Below, one piece after another: positions 7,144 through 15,697 of a stretch of 64,000 nt of DNA. Under the pieces are notes generated by a model. That model saw only the letters and a list, made by a program, of their open reading frames with translations. It was not told the origin of the DNA and searched no databases. This DNA comes from Cytophagaceae bacterium (GTDB taxonomy: Bacteria > Bacteroidota > Bacteroidia > Cytophagales > Cyclobacteriaceae), in the NCBI GenBank assembly GCA_006969745.1, contig CP030886.1, positions 4,103,063 through 4,167,062 on the forward strand, given 5' to 3'. How positions within the stretch are numbered: the first letter of the stretch is position 1; each line of letters starts with the position of its first letter. The position numbers and the translations under genes are program-made.

Positions 7144-7554
7144 AAAGGTTACATCCTGTTGCCTTTGTTTGTAAAGAGTCAGAACAAACTTAGCCTTATT
7201 GCCAAACCTTGCAGATTGATTTTCAAGTGATTGCGAAACAGGATCTGTTACAGGGTTGATTGCATAGATGGTGCAATATCACAGGTACCAATTAACGGTC
7301 AATGTGATTGATATATTTTAAGTTGACCATAAACAAAGCAATTAAAATTCCGGGATTCTATTTTCCAAATTCTGATATTCTAAATTCCGTCAACATAACA
7401 CAGTAGTAATAATTTACAGCTTTGTTATATAATTTATATTATGTTAAATAGGTATATTCTATATATGGCCTACTGATACCTTATATCCCGTTAGCTATTA
7501 TTTCCTACACCAATACAATTGGCCTATCTTTAATAGAGTCTCGCCTGAGTGTGC
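7144..7554 (+). other. AT-rich intergenic region after the pAgo gene
   Basis: About 410 bases with no credible gene in any frame. A weak 6-base inverted repeat (GTTTGT 7167-7172, ACAAAC 7184-7189) follows the pAgo stop but has no T run, so I do not call a terminator. The later part (7340-7400) has several short ATTC-containing near-repeats. I see no att-like duplication or convincing promoter for the kinase gene that follows. Confidence 0.5.
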
Positions 7555-9555
7555 ATGAAGAGAACGATTACCATCATTGTATTTCAACTGCTTACGTTGA
7601 GTGCATTTTCACAGATGAGCAGACTTGATAGTTTGCTAACCCTACTTCCTCAAACCCATGATGAAGATCGAATTACGCTGCTCCATGAAATAATCAAAGC
7701 TGCCTGGACCACCAACCCCATGTCAGTAGTTCCTTTCGGTCGCGAAGCAATTCGCCTTTCTGAAAAGTTAGAAAATCAACAGCTGCTTTCTACATCCTAT
7801 AGAATATACGGCGGCCTATACAATTACATGAGCCAAATTGATTCCGGCAAATATTTCAAGCTTAAAGCTTTGCAAATCGCTCAGCAGCTTCAGGATTCTG
7901 TACTCATTGCCTCATCTTTAAACAATCTCGGTGTGACTGAGCAAACACTTGGAAATTATGTAGAGGCACTAAACTATTACTATCGAGCCTATATCATCGT
8001 ACGTCCGCTGATTGATTACCAAAGTTCCCCGGTTATTTTGGCTAATATCTCGGAGGTTTATTATGATCTGGATGAATACGACAGTGCTGCACAGTATGCG
8101 AATATGGCTGTAGAAATCACCAGTCTCAACCCTAACAGTTCGCGTCACCTACTCTCTCTAAATGCCCTTGCACGTTCCAAGCTAGCCCAAAATGAGCTTG
8201 ACCAGGCCCAACAACTCTACACAACCATTATCAATATAAGCAATGAAATTGGTGACAAACGATATGCGGCTTATGCAAATCAAGGCATGGGAAAACTCTA
8301 TGTCTCATCCGATTTTCCAGAATATGCCAGATCACATCTGGCTCTGGCGCTGGACCTGTTTACTGAGCTGGAAGATGAGACCTATCTGGCCGAACTCTAC
8401 CTGGATATGAGCAAATTGAAACTCAATAATCAACCCGATTCAGCTTACTATTTTATCCGAAAAAGCCTGGCAATATCCCATCATTTGGGATTAAAAGACC
8501 TGATTGTGGATAGCTACCAGTTGTTGATGACCTACTTCGGTGATCAGCGAGATTTTGATAGTCTAAACTACTATCAGAGGATCTATCGGGAATTACAATA
8601 TCAGCAAACAAAGGACAATAACCTGCTGAGCATTCAGGGAATGTTTGCAAAAATGAAAGACGAGCAAATCCGCTCTGAACTGCAGGCTCAAACACTTGCC
8701 CTGGAGCGAAAAACCATTCAAACAAACTTTTTTGTTGCTTTTACCGTGCTCACCATCCTATTCGCCGGATTGATATATCGCTATTATCGCAAGCAAAAGC
8801 GACTTGGATATTACCTCACGGATGTGAATGAACAAATAACCTATCAAAATGAGCTCATAGACAATAAAAACAAGAAGCTAAGCGCACTCAACAGCGAGAA
8901 AAATGACCTTATTAATATCGTGGCTCACGACCTTAAAAATCCCTTATCCAACATCATAAATGCCATTGAATTAATCGAGAGTGATGAGAAAAATAAGGTA
9001 CCACTTGAAATCGTAGAAGGCAGTGCCAAGCGACTTTCAGAGATGATCACTAAGATACTGGATGTTGAGACCATTGAGAAAGGGCTTACGAACCTTAAAC
9101 TGGTTCCTGTCAACTTTTCAAATACTTTAAACACCCTACTTGAAAGTATTGAAAATCAAGCAATTAAAAAAGACATTAAAATCCATTTGAATATTGAAAA
9201 AGATGTAATTGTTCAAGGCGATCAGACGTACTTATATCAGGTTATGGAAAATATTCTTTCAAATGCAATCAAGTATTCTCCATTTAAAAAGAACATCTAC
9301 GTGTCACTTAGGTCTTTTGTGAAAATCGCGCGCGTGGAAGTCAAAGATGAAGGTCCTGGGATTCCTGACAAAGAACAAAGCAAGCTCTTTCAGATGTATC
9401 AAAAGTTGAGCTCCACTCCTACGGCCAATGAACATTCTACCGGCTTGGGCTTATCCATAGCAAAGAAATATGTGGATGCCATGAGCGGCAGAATCTGGTG
9501 TAAAAGCAAGCTTGAGCATGGCACAAGTTTCTATGTGCAACTTCCACTTGCATGA
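7555..9555 (+). CDS. TPR sensor histidine kinase
   Basis: The 666-residue product has a signal peptide (IIVFQLLTLSAFSQ), then periplasmic TPR repeats (about 30-340). A membrane helix follows near 388-410 (FFVAFTVLTILFAGLIYRYY), then a linker coil and a kinase core. His458 in IVAHDLKNPLSNI is the phosphorylation site. The ATPase domain has ENILSNAIKYSPF (N box), VKDEGPGIP (G1) and STGLGLSIAKKY (G2). I chose ATG 7555 over GTG 7549 because it starts the signal peptide cleanly. No response regulator is adjacent. The gene ends three bases before the end of the convergent sulfur cassette, so the two share no terminator space. The signal sensed is unknown. Confidence 0.9.
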   Translation: MKRTITIIVFQLLTLSAFSQMSRLDSLLTLLPQTHDEDRITLLHEIIKAAWTTNPMSVVPFGREAIRLSEKLENQQLLSTSYRIYGGLYNYMSQIDSGKYFKLKALQIAQQLQDSVLIASSLNNLGVTEQTLGNYVEALNYYYRAYIIVRPLIDYQSSPVILANISEVYYDLDEYDSAAQYANMAVEITSLNPNSSRHLLSLNALARSKLAQNELDQAQQLYTTIINISNEIGDKRYAAYANQGMGKLYVSSDFPEYARSHLALALDLFTELEDETYLAELYLDMSKLKLNNQPDSAYYFIRKSLAISHHLGLKDLIVDSYQLLMTYFGDQRDFDSLNYYQRIYRELQYQQTKDNNLLSIQGMFAKMKDEQIRSELQAQTLALERKTIQTNFFVAFTVLTILFAGLIYRYYRKQKRLGYYLTDVNEQITYQNELIDNKNKKLSALNSEKNDLINIVAHDLKNPLSNIINAIELIESDEKNKVPLEIVEGSAKRLSEMITKILDVETIEKGLTNLKLVPVNFSNTLNTLLESIENQAIKKDIKIHLNIEKDVIVQGDQTYLYQVMENILSNAIKYSPFKKNIYVSLRSFVKIARVEVKDEGPGIPDKEQSKLFQMYQKLSSTPTANEHSTGLGLSIAKKYVDAMSGRIWCKSKLEHGTSFYVQLPLA

Positions 9556-9558
9556 TGT

Positions 9559-9972
9559 TTAATGCGGGAGTTTATGTTTTATCCTTCCATATACATAGGT
9601 CCCAAGTATTGCCGCGCCGATGGTTACCAGGAAAACAGATTCACCATTGCCTACAAGTGTAAATAGTGGCCCCGGACATGCACCGGTAAGCGCCCAGCCA
9701 AGTCCAAATAGAAACCCACCAAACAGATACCTGGAGATACTTCTATCCTTCGGTGAAATATTGATCGGCTCACCATAGATGGATTTAAGGTTTAGCCTGC
9801 GAATCGTTTGTGTGATAATTATTCCCAAGATCACTGCAGATCCCAACACACCATACATATGAAAAGATTGAAATCTGAACATTTCGTAAATGCGATACCA
9901 GGAAATCACCTCAGCTTTTGTCAAAACAATTCCAAAGACGATACCAAGTACTAAGTATTTTATGTATTTCAT
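9559..9972 (-). CDS. YeeE/YedE-type membrane protein (DUF6691-like)
   Basis: A 137-residue protein with about four membrane helices. The segment LFGLGWALTGACPGPLF holds the conserved Cys of the YeeE/YedE superfamily, whose studied members take up thiosulfate or other sulfur compounds. Together with the longer YeeE protein 4 bases upstream it likely makes the two-part version of this transporter. It is the last gene of the minus-strand sulfur cassette. The exact sulfur substrate cannot be read from sequence. Confidence 0.8.
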   Translation of the reverse strand: MKYIKYLVLGIVFGIVLTKAEVISWYRIYEMFRFQSFHMYGVLGSAVILGIIITQTIRRLNLKSIYGEPINISPKDRSISRYLFGGFLFGLGWALTGACPGPLFTLVGNGESVFLVTIGAAILGTYVYGRIKHKLPH

Positions 9973-9976
9973 TTTG

Positions 9977-10540
9977 CTACAAATTGAGAATGTATGGTAA
10001 GACCAAGTAGGTCACGGTTAGCCCTCCAATGAAGAAACCGACTACCGCAATAAGCGATGGCAGTTGCAGGTCACTAAGACCACTAATCGCATGACCTGAA
10101 GTACATCCACCTGCATATCTTGCCCCAAATCCGATCAAAAAACCACCTAAAACAATCGCTATTAACCCTCTGATTGTCAGTAGGTTTTCCCATTTGAAAA
10201 TTTCTACCGGAACCAAATTGTTGCCTGGGGCTGCTAGCCCCATGTTTTGGAGTGCTAATAGTGTTTCCTCATTTAAATGGATTTCAGTACCTGCGCACAA
10301 ATACGATCGACTGATCCATCCACCAAATAGCAACCCAATGATGAAAACAAGGTTCCATTGCTGCGATTTCCAATCGAATGCAAAGAAATCACAATGCTTG
10401 CCGGCACCCATAATGGCACACATACTTCTAAGATTACTACTTAGTCCGAATCGATTGCCTACTAATAGCAGACTTAACATAATAAAGGCAATAAGTGGCC
10501 CTGCCACATACCATGGCCATGGTTGGCTTAAATAATTCAT
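9977..10540 (-). CDS. YeeE/YedE family sulfur-compound transporter
   Basis: A 187-residue integral membrane protein with four to five helices. It has the hallmark GGFLIGFGARYAGGCTSGHA, with the conserved Cys in the GGCTSGH motif that handles thiosulfate sulfur in characterised YeeE proteins. There are two further Cys in the first half (SMCAIMGAGKHCDFF, then SYLCAGTEIHL). It is 34 bases downstream of the MBL-rhodanese gene and 4 bases upstream of the short partner, so it is probably co-transcribed with both. It would move a reduced sulfur species across the inner membrane. Confidence 0.85.
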   Translation of the reverse strand: MNYLSQPWPWYVAGPLIAFIMLSLLLVGNRFGLSSNLRSMCAIMGAGKHCDFFAFDWKSQQWNLVFIIGLLFGGWISRSYLCAGTEIHLNEETLLALQNMGLAAPGNNLVPVEIFKWENLLTIRGLIAIVLGGFLIGFGARYAGGCTSGHAISGLSDLQLPSLIAVVGFFIGGLTVTYLVLPYILNL

Positions 10541-10574
10541 CGAATGATTTGCTTAGTTGTTTCCCTGTTGTCTT

Positions 10575-11984
10575 TTACTTCTGGGTTGTTGGGCAGACAT
10601 AATTGGTGACTGGAATGTCAGTTGCTTTAATGTCTTTGTAACCTCCGGCTACATCAATGACCTTGTGAAATCCTCTTGATTTTAAGATTGAAGCCGCAAT
10701 GACTGATCTGTAGCCTCCGGCACAGTGAATATGATAAGTCTTATCCGGATCTATTTTGTCCATCTGCTCGCTAATATAATCCAGTGGCAGGCTTTCAGCA
10801 TCTTCTACATGTTCAGCTTCAAACTCTCCCGGTTTCCGTACATCCATGACGTGAATATTGCCGGCTGCATACCTTTTTGCAAACTCATCGGCTGCAATGG
10901 ATTCCATGTCTTGTACTTCTTTACCGGCATCTTTCCAGGCAGACATCCCTCCTTTTAGATATCCCAGGGTATTATCATAACCCACTCTGGACAATCTCGT
11001 CACTACTTCCTCTTCTCTTCCTTCATCAGCAATGAATACAATGGGTTGTTGAAGATCTGTAATTAGTGCGCCAACCCACGGTGCGAAATTTCCATCTAAT
11101 CCAATAAAGATTGAATTGGGAATGTGCTCTTTGATGAATTCTCTTTGATGACGTGTATCCAATACCAAAGCCCCTTCATGATTGGCCATGGCTTCAAAAG
11201 TTTCTACGTCGAGCGCGACATTGCCTTTTTCAAGCACTGCATCGAGTCCTATAGCTGCCGATTTATTCATAGCCACATTTTGAGCAAAATATTGAGGTGG
11301 AGGCAACAAACCATCGGTTACCTCTTTTACAAACTCTTCTTTGGTCATATCAGCGCGCAGCGCGTAATTGGTTTTCTTCTGATTGCCCAGCATGTCAAAT
11401 GTCTCCTTGCTCATATTTTTCCCACAGGCAGATCCTGCACCATGTGCCGGATATACGATCACATCATCAGGCAAGGTCATAATTTTTGAACGAAGACTTT
11501 CGTAGAGCATTCCTGCCAGATCATCTTGTGTCATTGATCCTTTTTGTGCTAAGTCCGGTCTACCAACATCACCGATAAAGAGTGTGTCTCCGCTAAATAT
11601 AGCATGTTCTTTACCTTCTTCATCAATAAGCAAATAAGTAGTGCTTTCTAAAGTATGGCCTGGTGTGTGCAGTGCTTTGATTTTGACTTTGCCTAGCTCA
11701 AAGACCTCTCCATCATTTGCTTCATGAAAATCATACTCGGCTTTAGCTCCCGGACCATAGACTACCTTCCCTCCTGACTTTTTAGCCAAATCAACATGAC
11801 CTGAAACAAAATCGGCATGGAAGTGCGTTTCAAAAATATATTTTATCGTGGCATTCTCTTTGTCGGCTTTTTTCAAATAAGGTTCCGATTCTCGCAGAGG
11901 ATCAATGATAGCTGCTTCTCCATCACTCTCTATAAAATATGCGCCTTGTGCAAGGCATCCGGTATATATCTGTTCAATTTTCAT
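10575..11984 (-). CDS. MBL-fold hydrolase with two rhodanese domains (persulfide dioxygenase-like)
   Basis: A 469-residue cytoplasmic protein. Residues 1-210 form a glyoxalase II/ETHE1-like MBL domain with THFHADFVSGH (metal ligands) and FSGDTLFIGDVGRPDLA. The first rhodanese unit (about 265-350) reads VFIADEGREEE where an active domain has a Cys loop, so it is inactive. The second (about 370-455) has HCAGGYRS with Cys421 as the sulfur-carrying residue. Related fusions oxidise persulfides to sulfite or move sulfane sulfur during sulfide detoxification. The gene has its own promoter with a Crp/Fnr-type palindrome. It heads the transporter genes and follows the SulP gene, so uptake and oxidation of sulfur seem linked. 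Confidence 0.9.
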   Translation of the reverse strand: MKIEQIYTGCLAQGAYFIESDGEAAIIDPLRESEPYLKKADKENATIKYIFETHFHADFVSGHVDLAKKSGGKVVYGPGAKAEYDFHEANDGEVFELGKVKIKALHTPGHTLESTTYLLIDEEGKEHAIFSGDTLFIGDVGRPDLAQKGSMTQDDLAGMLYESLRSKIMTLPDDVIVYPAHGAGSACGKNMSKETFDMLGNQKKTNYALRADMTKEEFVKEVTDGLLPPPQYFAQNVAMNKSAAIGLDAVLEKGNVALDVETFEAMANHEGALVLDTRHQREFIKEHIPNSIFIGLDGNFAPWVGALITDLQQPIVFIADEGREEEVVTRLSRVGYDNTLGYLKGGMSAWKDAGKEVQDMESIAADEFAKRYAAGNIHVMDVRKPGEFEAEHVEDAESLPLDYISEQMDKIDPDKTYHIHCAGGYRSVIAASILKSRGFHKVIDVAGGYKDIKATDIPVTNYVCPTTQK

Positions 11985-12006
11985 AAGTCTCGTTCAAATT
12001 CAATTA

Positions 12007-12050
12007 CAAAAGTACGGTGCTTTCATTTGGCAGTTTGTAACATTTGTTAC
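12007..12050 (-). promoter_or_regulatory. Crp/Fnr-type operator and promoter of the MBL-rhodanese gene
   Basis: On the minus strand the palindrome GTAACAAATGTTAC (12037-12050) is followed after 22 bases by TACTTTTG (12007-12014), a perfect Bacteroidota -7 element. A transcript start near 12002 would place the palindrome centre at -41.5, the class II activator position, with an 18-base leader to the ATG at 11984. No -33 element is visible where the palindrome lies. The operator overlaps the stop codon of the upstream SulP gene. The identical arrangement precedes the SulP gene. Confidence 0.8.
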
Positions 12051-13771
12051 GTTTTCACATTTGTCTGAAGCGTAACCTTTTTGTGTGGCTCCTTGGTATT
12101 GGTCAGGGCATTTTCTACAGCATCAGTCAGGCTCAGAAATAAGTTCTTTTTTCCTATGATTTTGGTCAAACCTGTTTGCTTCATCGTATCTCGTACGGGT
12201 CCAATAATATCACACAAAACTAACCTTACTCCTTTCTGGTTCAGTTCGTTCAGCAGATCGTGGAGACCATCGGATGCTGTTGCGTCCAGATGGCTCACAG
12301 GGCCGCAATCTATTATAATTTCTTTAATGGTCTGATCCGCGTTGAGCAGGTTTAATATGTATTCGCGTATTCCTTGAATATTAATGAAGCTAAGTGGTGC
12401 ATCTATTCTAAGGATAGCCAGCTCAGGCCAGGTTTCCAAATCGTCAAAGCGGGTAATATTTCTAAATTCATGATGGCCCTTGATCTGTCCTAATCGCGCA
12501 ATGTGTGGATAGGCCGCTCTGTACAAGAAAAGCAATATCGACAACACAATACCTGTCACTATACCGGTGACCATACCTACATTAAGGGTGGTGAGGAATG
12601 TAAGCAACAATACCAAAAACTCCTTTCGGTTATTACGCCACAGTAGCTTCATATAGGATAAGTCGAAAAGACCACTTACAGCAACCATGATAATGGAAGC
12701 AAGTATCGCATGTGGCAAATAATAGAAAAGTGGCGTTAGAAAAAGCAATGTCAGTCCAACCAAAACTGCACTTACAATTGATGACAAAGGCGTATTAGCT
12801 CCTGCCTGGTAGTTTACTGCCGATCTGGAAAACCCACCGGTCACAGGATAGGCTTGAAAAAATGAACCTACAACATTGGCTGCTCCCAGTCCAATTAACT
12901 CTTGGTTTGATATGACTTTATGATCCTTTTTCTTGGACTCTATTGCTTTTGCCACTGAATAGGCTTCCATAAAGGCAATGACTGAAATGGTGAAGGCCAG
13001 AGGTAAAACTTCTGTAAATCGTCCGAGAGAGAAATCGGGCATCCGAAAAACGGGCAGGCCTTCCGGAATTTCCTGAACGATACTTAATCCACGATCATCC
13101 AGCTGAAATGTAGCGGTCGCCAGTATGCCAATTACAACAATGAAAAGGGCACCGGGAAGGTTCTTATTTATATGCTTGAAGGCTTTCAATAGTACTATTC
13201 CACCAATACCAATAAGCAGCGTTATCAGGTGGGTCTGATCAACTTGCTCAAATGCATTTATCATCACTTCATAAAATCGATTGCTCTTCTCAATTTCAGT
13301 TCCTAGTATGTATTTCAGTTGATTGAAACCAATGATAAGTGCTGCAGCAGAGGTAAATCCGCTGATGACTGGTTTAGATAATAAATTGGTAATGAAGCCC
13401 AGTCTAAACAGACCCAGCATCAGCTGGAATGCGCCCATGAAAAAGGCAAGTAAAATTGCAAAGGTGATATATGCATCTGAGCCCTCAGTAGCCAAGAGTG
13501 AAACGCCTGTGGCTACCAACAACGAATCCATTGCTACCGGAGCTACTGATAATTGTCTGGAGGTACCTAAAATGGCGTATACCAGCTGCGGAACGATAGA
13601 AGCATAGAGACCATATACGGGCGGCAAGCCAGCGATCAGCGCGTACGCCATTCCTTGAGGAATAAGCATGACACCTACGGTTACACCTGCGAATAGATCG
13701 CCACGCAAGTTTTCTTGTTTGTAGCTCGATATCCATTGCAGTATTGGGAGTGAATTTTTAAGCCTATTCAT
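12047..13771 (-). CDS. SulP-family anion transporter with STAS domain
   Basis: A 574-residue transporter. The N-terminal part has the SulP pattern GDLFAGVTVGVMLIPQGMAY, then GLPPVYGLYASIVPQLVYA and about 10-12 membrane helices up to residue 425. The C-terminal STAS domain (about 440-560) includes IIDCGPVSHLDATASDGLHD. SulP proteins carry sulfate, bicarbonate or related anions. Next to sulfur oxidation genes, export or exchange of sulfate or sulfite is a reasonable inference. The start is ATG 13771; an upstream TTG adds three residues. Its promoter carries the same palindrome as that of the next gene, so the neighbouring Crp/Fnr protein probably activates both. Confidence 0.9.
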   Translation of the reverse strand: MNRLKNSLPILQWISSYKQENLRGDLFAGVTVGVMLIPQGMAYALIAGLPPVYGLYASIVPQLVYAILGTSRQLSVAPVAMDSLLVATGVSLLATEGSDAYITFAILLAFFMGAFQLMLGLFRLGFITNLLSKPVISGFTSAAALIIGFNQLKYILGTEIEKSNRFYEVMINAFEQVDQTHLITLLIGIGGIVLLKAFKHINKNLPGALFIVVIGILATATFQLDDRGLSIVQEIPEGLPVFRMPDFSLGRFTEVLPLAFTISVIAFMEAYSVAKAIESKKKDHKVISNQELIGLGAANVVGSFFQAYPVTGGFSRSAVNYQAGANTPLSSIVSAVLVGLTLLFLTPLFYYLPHAILASIIMVAVSGLFDLSYMKLLWRNNRKEFLVLLLTFLTTLNVGMVTGIVTGIVLSILLFLYRAAYPHIARLGQIKGHHEFRNITRFDDLETWPELAILRIDAPLSFINIQGIREYILNLLNADQTIKEIIIDCGPVSHLDATASDGLHDLLNELNQKGVRLVLCDIIGPVRDTMKQTGLTKIIGKKNLFLSLTDAVENALTNTKEPHKKVTLQTNVKT

Positions 13772-13777
13772 GTGTAG

Positions 13778-13821
13778 CAAAAGTAGGAAGCATCAATCTA
13801 GCAATTCGTAACATTTGTTAC
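13778..13821 (-). promoter_or_regulatory. Crp/Fnr-type operator and promoter of the SulP gene
   Basis: On the minus strand GTAACAAATGTTAC (13808-13821) is followed after exactly 22 bases by TACTTTTG (13778-13785). All 14 palindrome bases, the spacing and the 8-base -7 box are identical to the site before the MBL-rhodanese gene. The predicted transcript start near 13773 is almost at the ATG (13771), so the message may be nearly leaderless. The palindrome lies between the SulP start and the end of the Crp/Fnr gene. Confidence 0.8.
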
Positions 13822-13831
13822 ATGACAAAGG

Positions 13832-14452
13832 CTAAAGAATTTCGATACAATTTCTGTGCTGAGAAATTTTGTCATCCAACTCCAGCTTTTTAAGCAGTCT
13901 GGACACAACTACTCTGGACGTACTTAACTCATCTGCAATTTGTTGGTGAGTTTTGCGTATTTCAAATGATCCGGTTGCCTGCTTGGTATTCAGCAAATAC
14001 TTGAATAAACGTTCTTCCAGGTTAGAAAATACCAGGCTGTCGATTGTATCCATTAGTTCGTCAAATCGAAGCTGATATACATTGAAGATGAAGCGATCGA
14101 AAGAAGGATATTTTACCATCCATTTGTCCAGGTAAGTATTTGGAATCATCCATATCTGAGAATCATCTTCCGCTATCACGTGGATATTGTCTGATCTTTT
14201 GTCGATACAACAGGCAATTGACATAGCGCATGTCTCCCCTTTTTCTAAATAATAAAGTAGAACTTTACCTCCATCCGGTTTGTGCTTATAAACCTTCAGA
14301 AGGCCATCTAATACAAATGGTATTACTTTTTCTTGTACGCGTAAATCAATTACAAAGTCTCCGGCCTTTACCTTTTTTAGGTATCCAATTTCTTCAATTT
14401 CGTGAATCAGTTCGGATTCGAAACCGTGTATTGACAGCACTTCTTTAATCAT
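13832..14452 (-). CDS. Crp/Fnr-family regulator of the sulfur cassette
   Basis: A 206-residue regulator. Residues 10-130 form a cyclic-nucleotide-binding-type beta roll, and 166-195 form the Crp HTH (HQQIADELSTSRVVVSRLLKKL). The sensor part carries Cys75, Cys81 and Cys82 (GETCAMSIACCID). No N-terminal iron-sulfur Cys cluster like that of Fnr is present. Cys residues in this loop could sense persulfide or redox state, which would suit the cassette, but this is inference. The start is ATG 14452; an in-frame TTG upstream was not used. It ends 10 bases before the palindrome of the SulP promoter and is the obvious binder of both GTAACAAATGTTAC sites. Confidence 0.88.
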   Translation of the reverse strand: MIKEVLSIHGFESELIHEIEEIGYLKKVKAGDFVIDLRVQEKVIPFVLDGLLKVYKHKPDGGKVLLYYLEKGETCAMSIACCIDKRSDNIHVIAEDDSQIWMIPNTYLDKWMVKYPSFDRFIFNVYQLRFDELMDTIDSLVFSNLEERLFKYLLNTKQATGSFEIRKTHQQIADELSTSRVVVSRLLKKLELDDKISQHRNCIEIL

Positions 14453-14469
14453 ATGGATAAGAAACAAAA

Positions 14470-14492
14470 AAGCCGATCGTAATGATCGGCTT
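14470..14492 (-). terminator. Rho-independent terminator after the TPR gene
   Basis: On the minus strand a 9-base-pair stem (AAGCCGATC with GATCGGCTT) and a 5-base loop are followed by TTTTTG. It lies between the stop of the TPR gene at 14512 and the start of the Crp/Fnr gene at 14452, and would separate the gyrA unit from the sulfur regulator. Confidence 0.8.
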
Positions 14493-14511
14493 AAATTAAT
14501 TTTTGTGGTAA

Positions 14512-15684
14512 TTAGTTCAAAGCATCCAGCTTTGACTGAATTGCTTTTGCCTTGTCCATTTTGCCTAATCCCTTGTAGACGTAAATCAAGCTTGTCATTA
14601 CATCAGCGTCTTCACTTTTCAATGAGTGAAGTTTTTCCCAGATAGGTAATGCTTCAGTAAGCTTATCCTCAATAGAGGCATTTAGCGTTTCGTATTTTTT
14701 CTTTTCTTCTGCTTTGTAATTTGATTTCCCAGGATAATAATTCAAAGCACCTTGCTCTTTCACTAATGCATTCGTGTCGTTAAAAAGCATTGCTCCCATA
14801 TTGAAATATGAATTGAAGTGATCCGGATCAACTTCGATTGCTCTTTTGTAAGTTTCCCATGCTCCTTCTTTGTCTCCTGTTTCATCTTTGAGTACGCCTA
14901 AGCTGAATAGCAAATCGGCATTATCAGGCTCTTCTTTGATTGAGTTCTCGATTTCAGTCATTGCTTCGTCTGTACGCTCAAGTCGAATGAGAAGGTTAAT
15001 CTCATATTTAGCAAGATCAATATCATTTGGATAGATCTTTCTTGCTTCTTTGATGTATGTCAATCCATCTTCCAGACGCTCATCTTTGGTAGCGTAGTTG
15101 TAAAGCTGAAGAAATACCGTCTTGTCTTTCATTCCAGCTTCATAGCATTTCTTAAAGTTAGCCTCTGCACGTTCTTCATTTCCACCTGCCGCAGATGCAT
15201 AAGCTGCGTTTAACACGGCATTGGTATCTGTTGGCATGATGTAAAAAGCTGTTTCAAAATTGTCAGCTGCTTCTTCATATGAATCATTGTTATAAGCTGT
15301 AATGGCCTCATTGTAATAATAAGCGTAGTAGCCTTGCTTTTTGGAATCGATGTTGGTCACTTGCCCTGTGGTGAAATCAACAGAGTTGAAAGATTTCTGC
15401 TCCGGATCTAGCTCAAGTGCTTTGTCAAATGCTTTCAATGATTCATCAAGCGCACCTTCTTCATTATTGGCTGTATCTAAAGCGGCATAAATTTGACCTC
15501 TGTAATACCATGTTTTGGGATCATCTTTTGTCTTTTCATGCACGATTGCTGCATCTATGATTGACTTTGCTTCAGACAATTGACCTTCTTCAAGAGCTGA
15601 AATCGCCTGATTAATTTTCGGCTTTTTTTGAGCGTATCCCACCACACAAATAGCCGCTAATATTAGGGTTAAAAATGTTCTCAT
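14512..15684 (-). CDS. Secreted TPR-repeat protein
   Basis: A 390-residue protein starting with a clear signal peptide (MRTFLTLILAAICVVGYAQ), followed by TPR repeats over nearly its whole length. Examples are GQIYAALDTANN near 70, DSYEEAADNFETAFYIMPTD near 150 and ADLLFSLGVLKDETGDKEGA near 260. I chose ATG 15684. A frame extension upstream into the gyrA end is possible but would bury the signal peptide behind about 30 Lys-rich residues. It likely acts in the periplasm as a protein-interaction scaffold. It follows gyrA by 13 bases and is probably co-transcribed with it. No specific function can be assigned. Confidence 0.85.
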   Translation of the reverse strand: MRTFLTLILAAICVVGYAQKKPKINQAISALEEGQLSEAKSIIDAAIVHEKTKDDPKTWYYRGQIYAALDTANNEEGALDESLKAFDKALELDPEQKSFNSVDFTTGQVTNIDSKKQGYYAYYYNEAITAYNNDSYEEAADNFETAFYIMPTDTNAVLNAAYASAAGGNEERAEANFKKCYEAGMKDKTVFLQLYNYATKDERLEDGLTYIKEARKIYPNDIDLAKYEINLLIRLERTDEAMTEIENSIKEEPDNADLLFSLGVLKDETGDKEGAWETYKRAIEVDPDHFNSYFNMGAMLFNDTNALVKEQGALNYYPGKSNYKAEEKKKYETLNASIEDKLTEALPIWEKLHSLKSEDADVMTSLIYVYKGLGKMDKAKAIQSKLDALN

Positions 15685-15697
15685 TTCGTTTCTAAGT

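Noticed and set aside
7144..7554. Integration site or attachment repeat flanking the defence operon
   Set aside because: I found no tRNA gene, integrase or direct repeat shared with the left side of the island by eye; a systematic repeat search would be needed.
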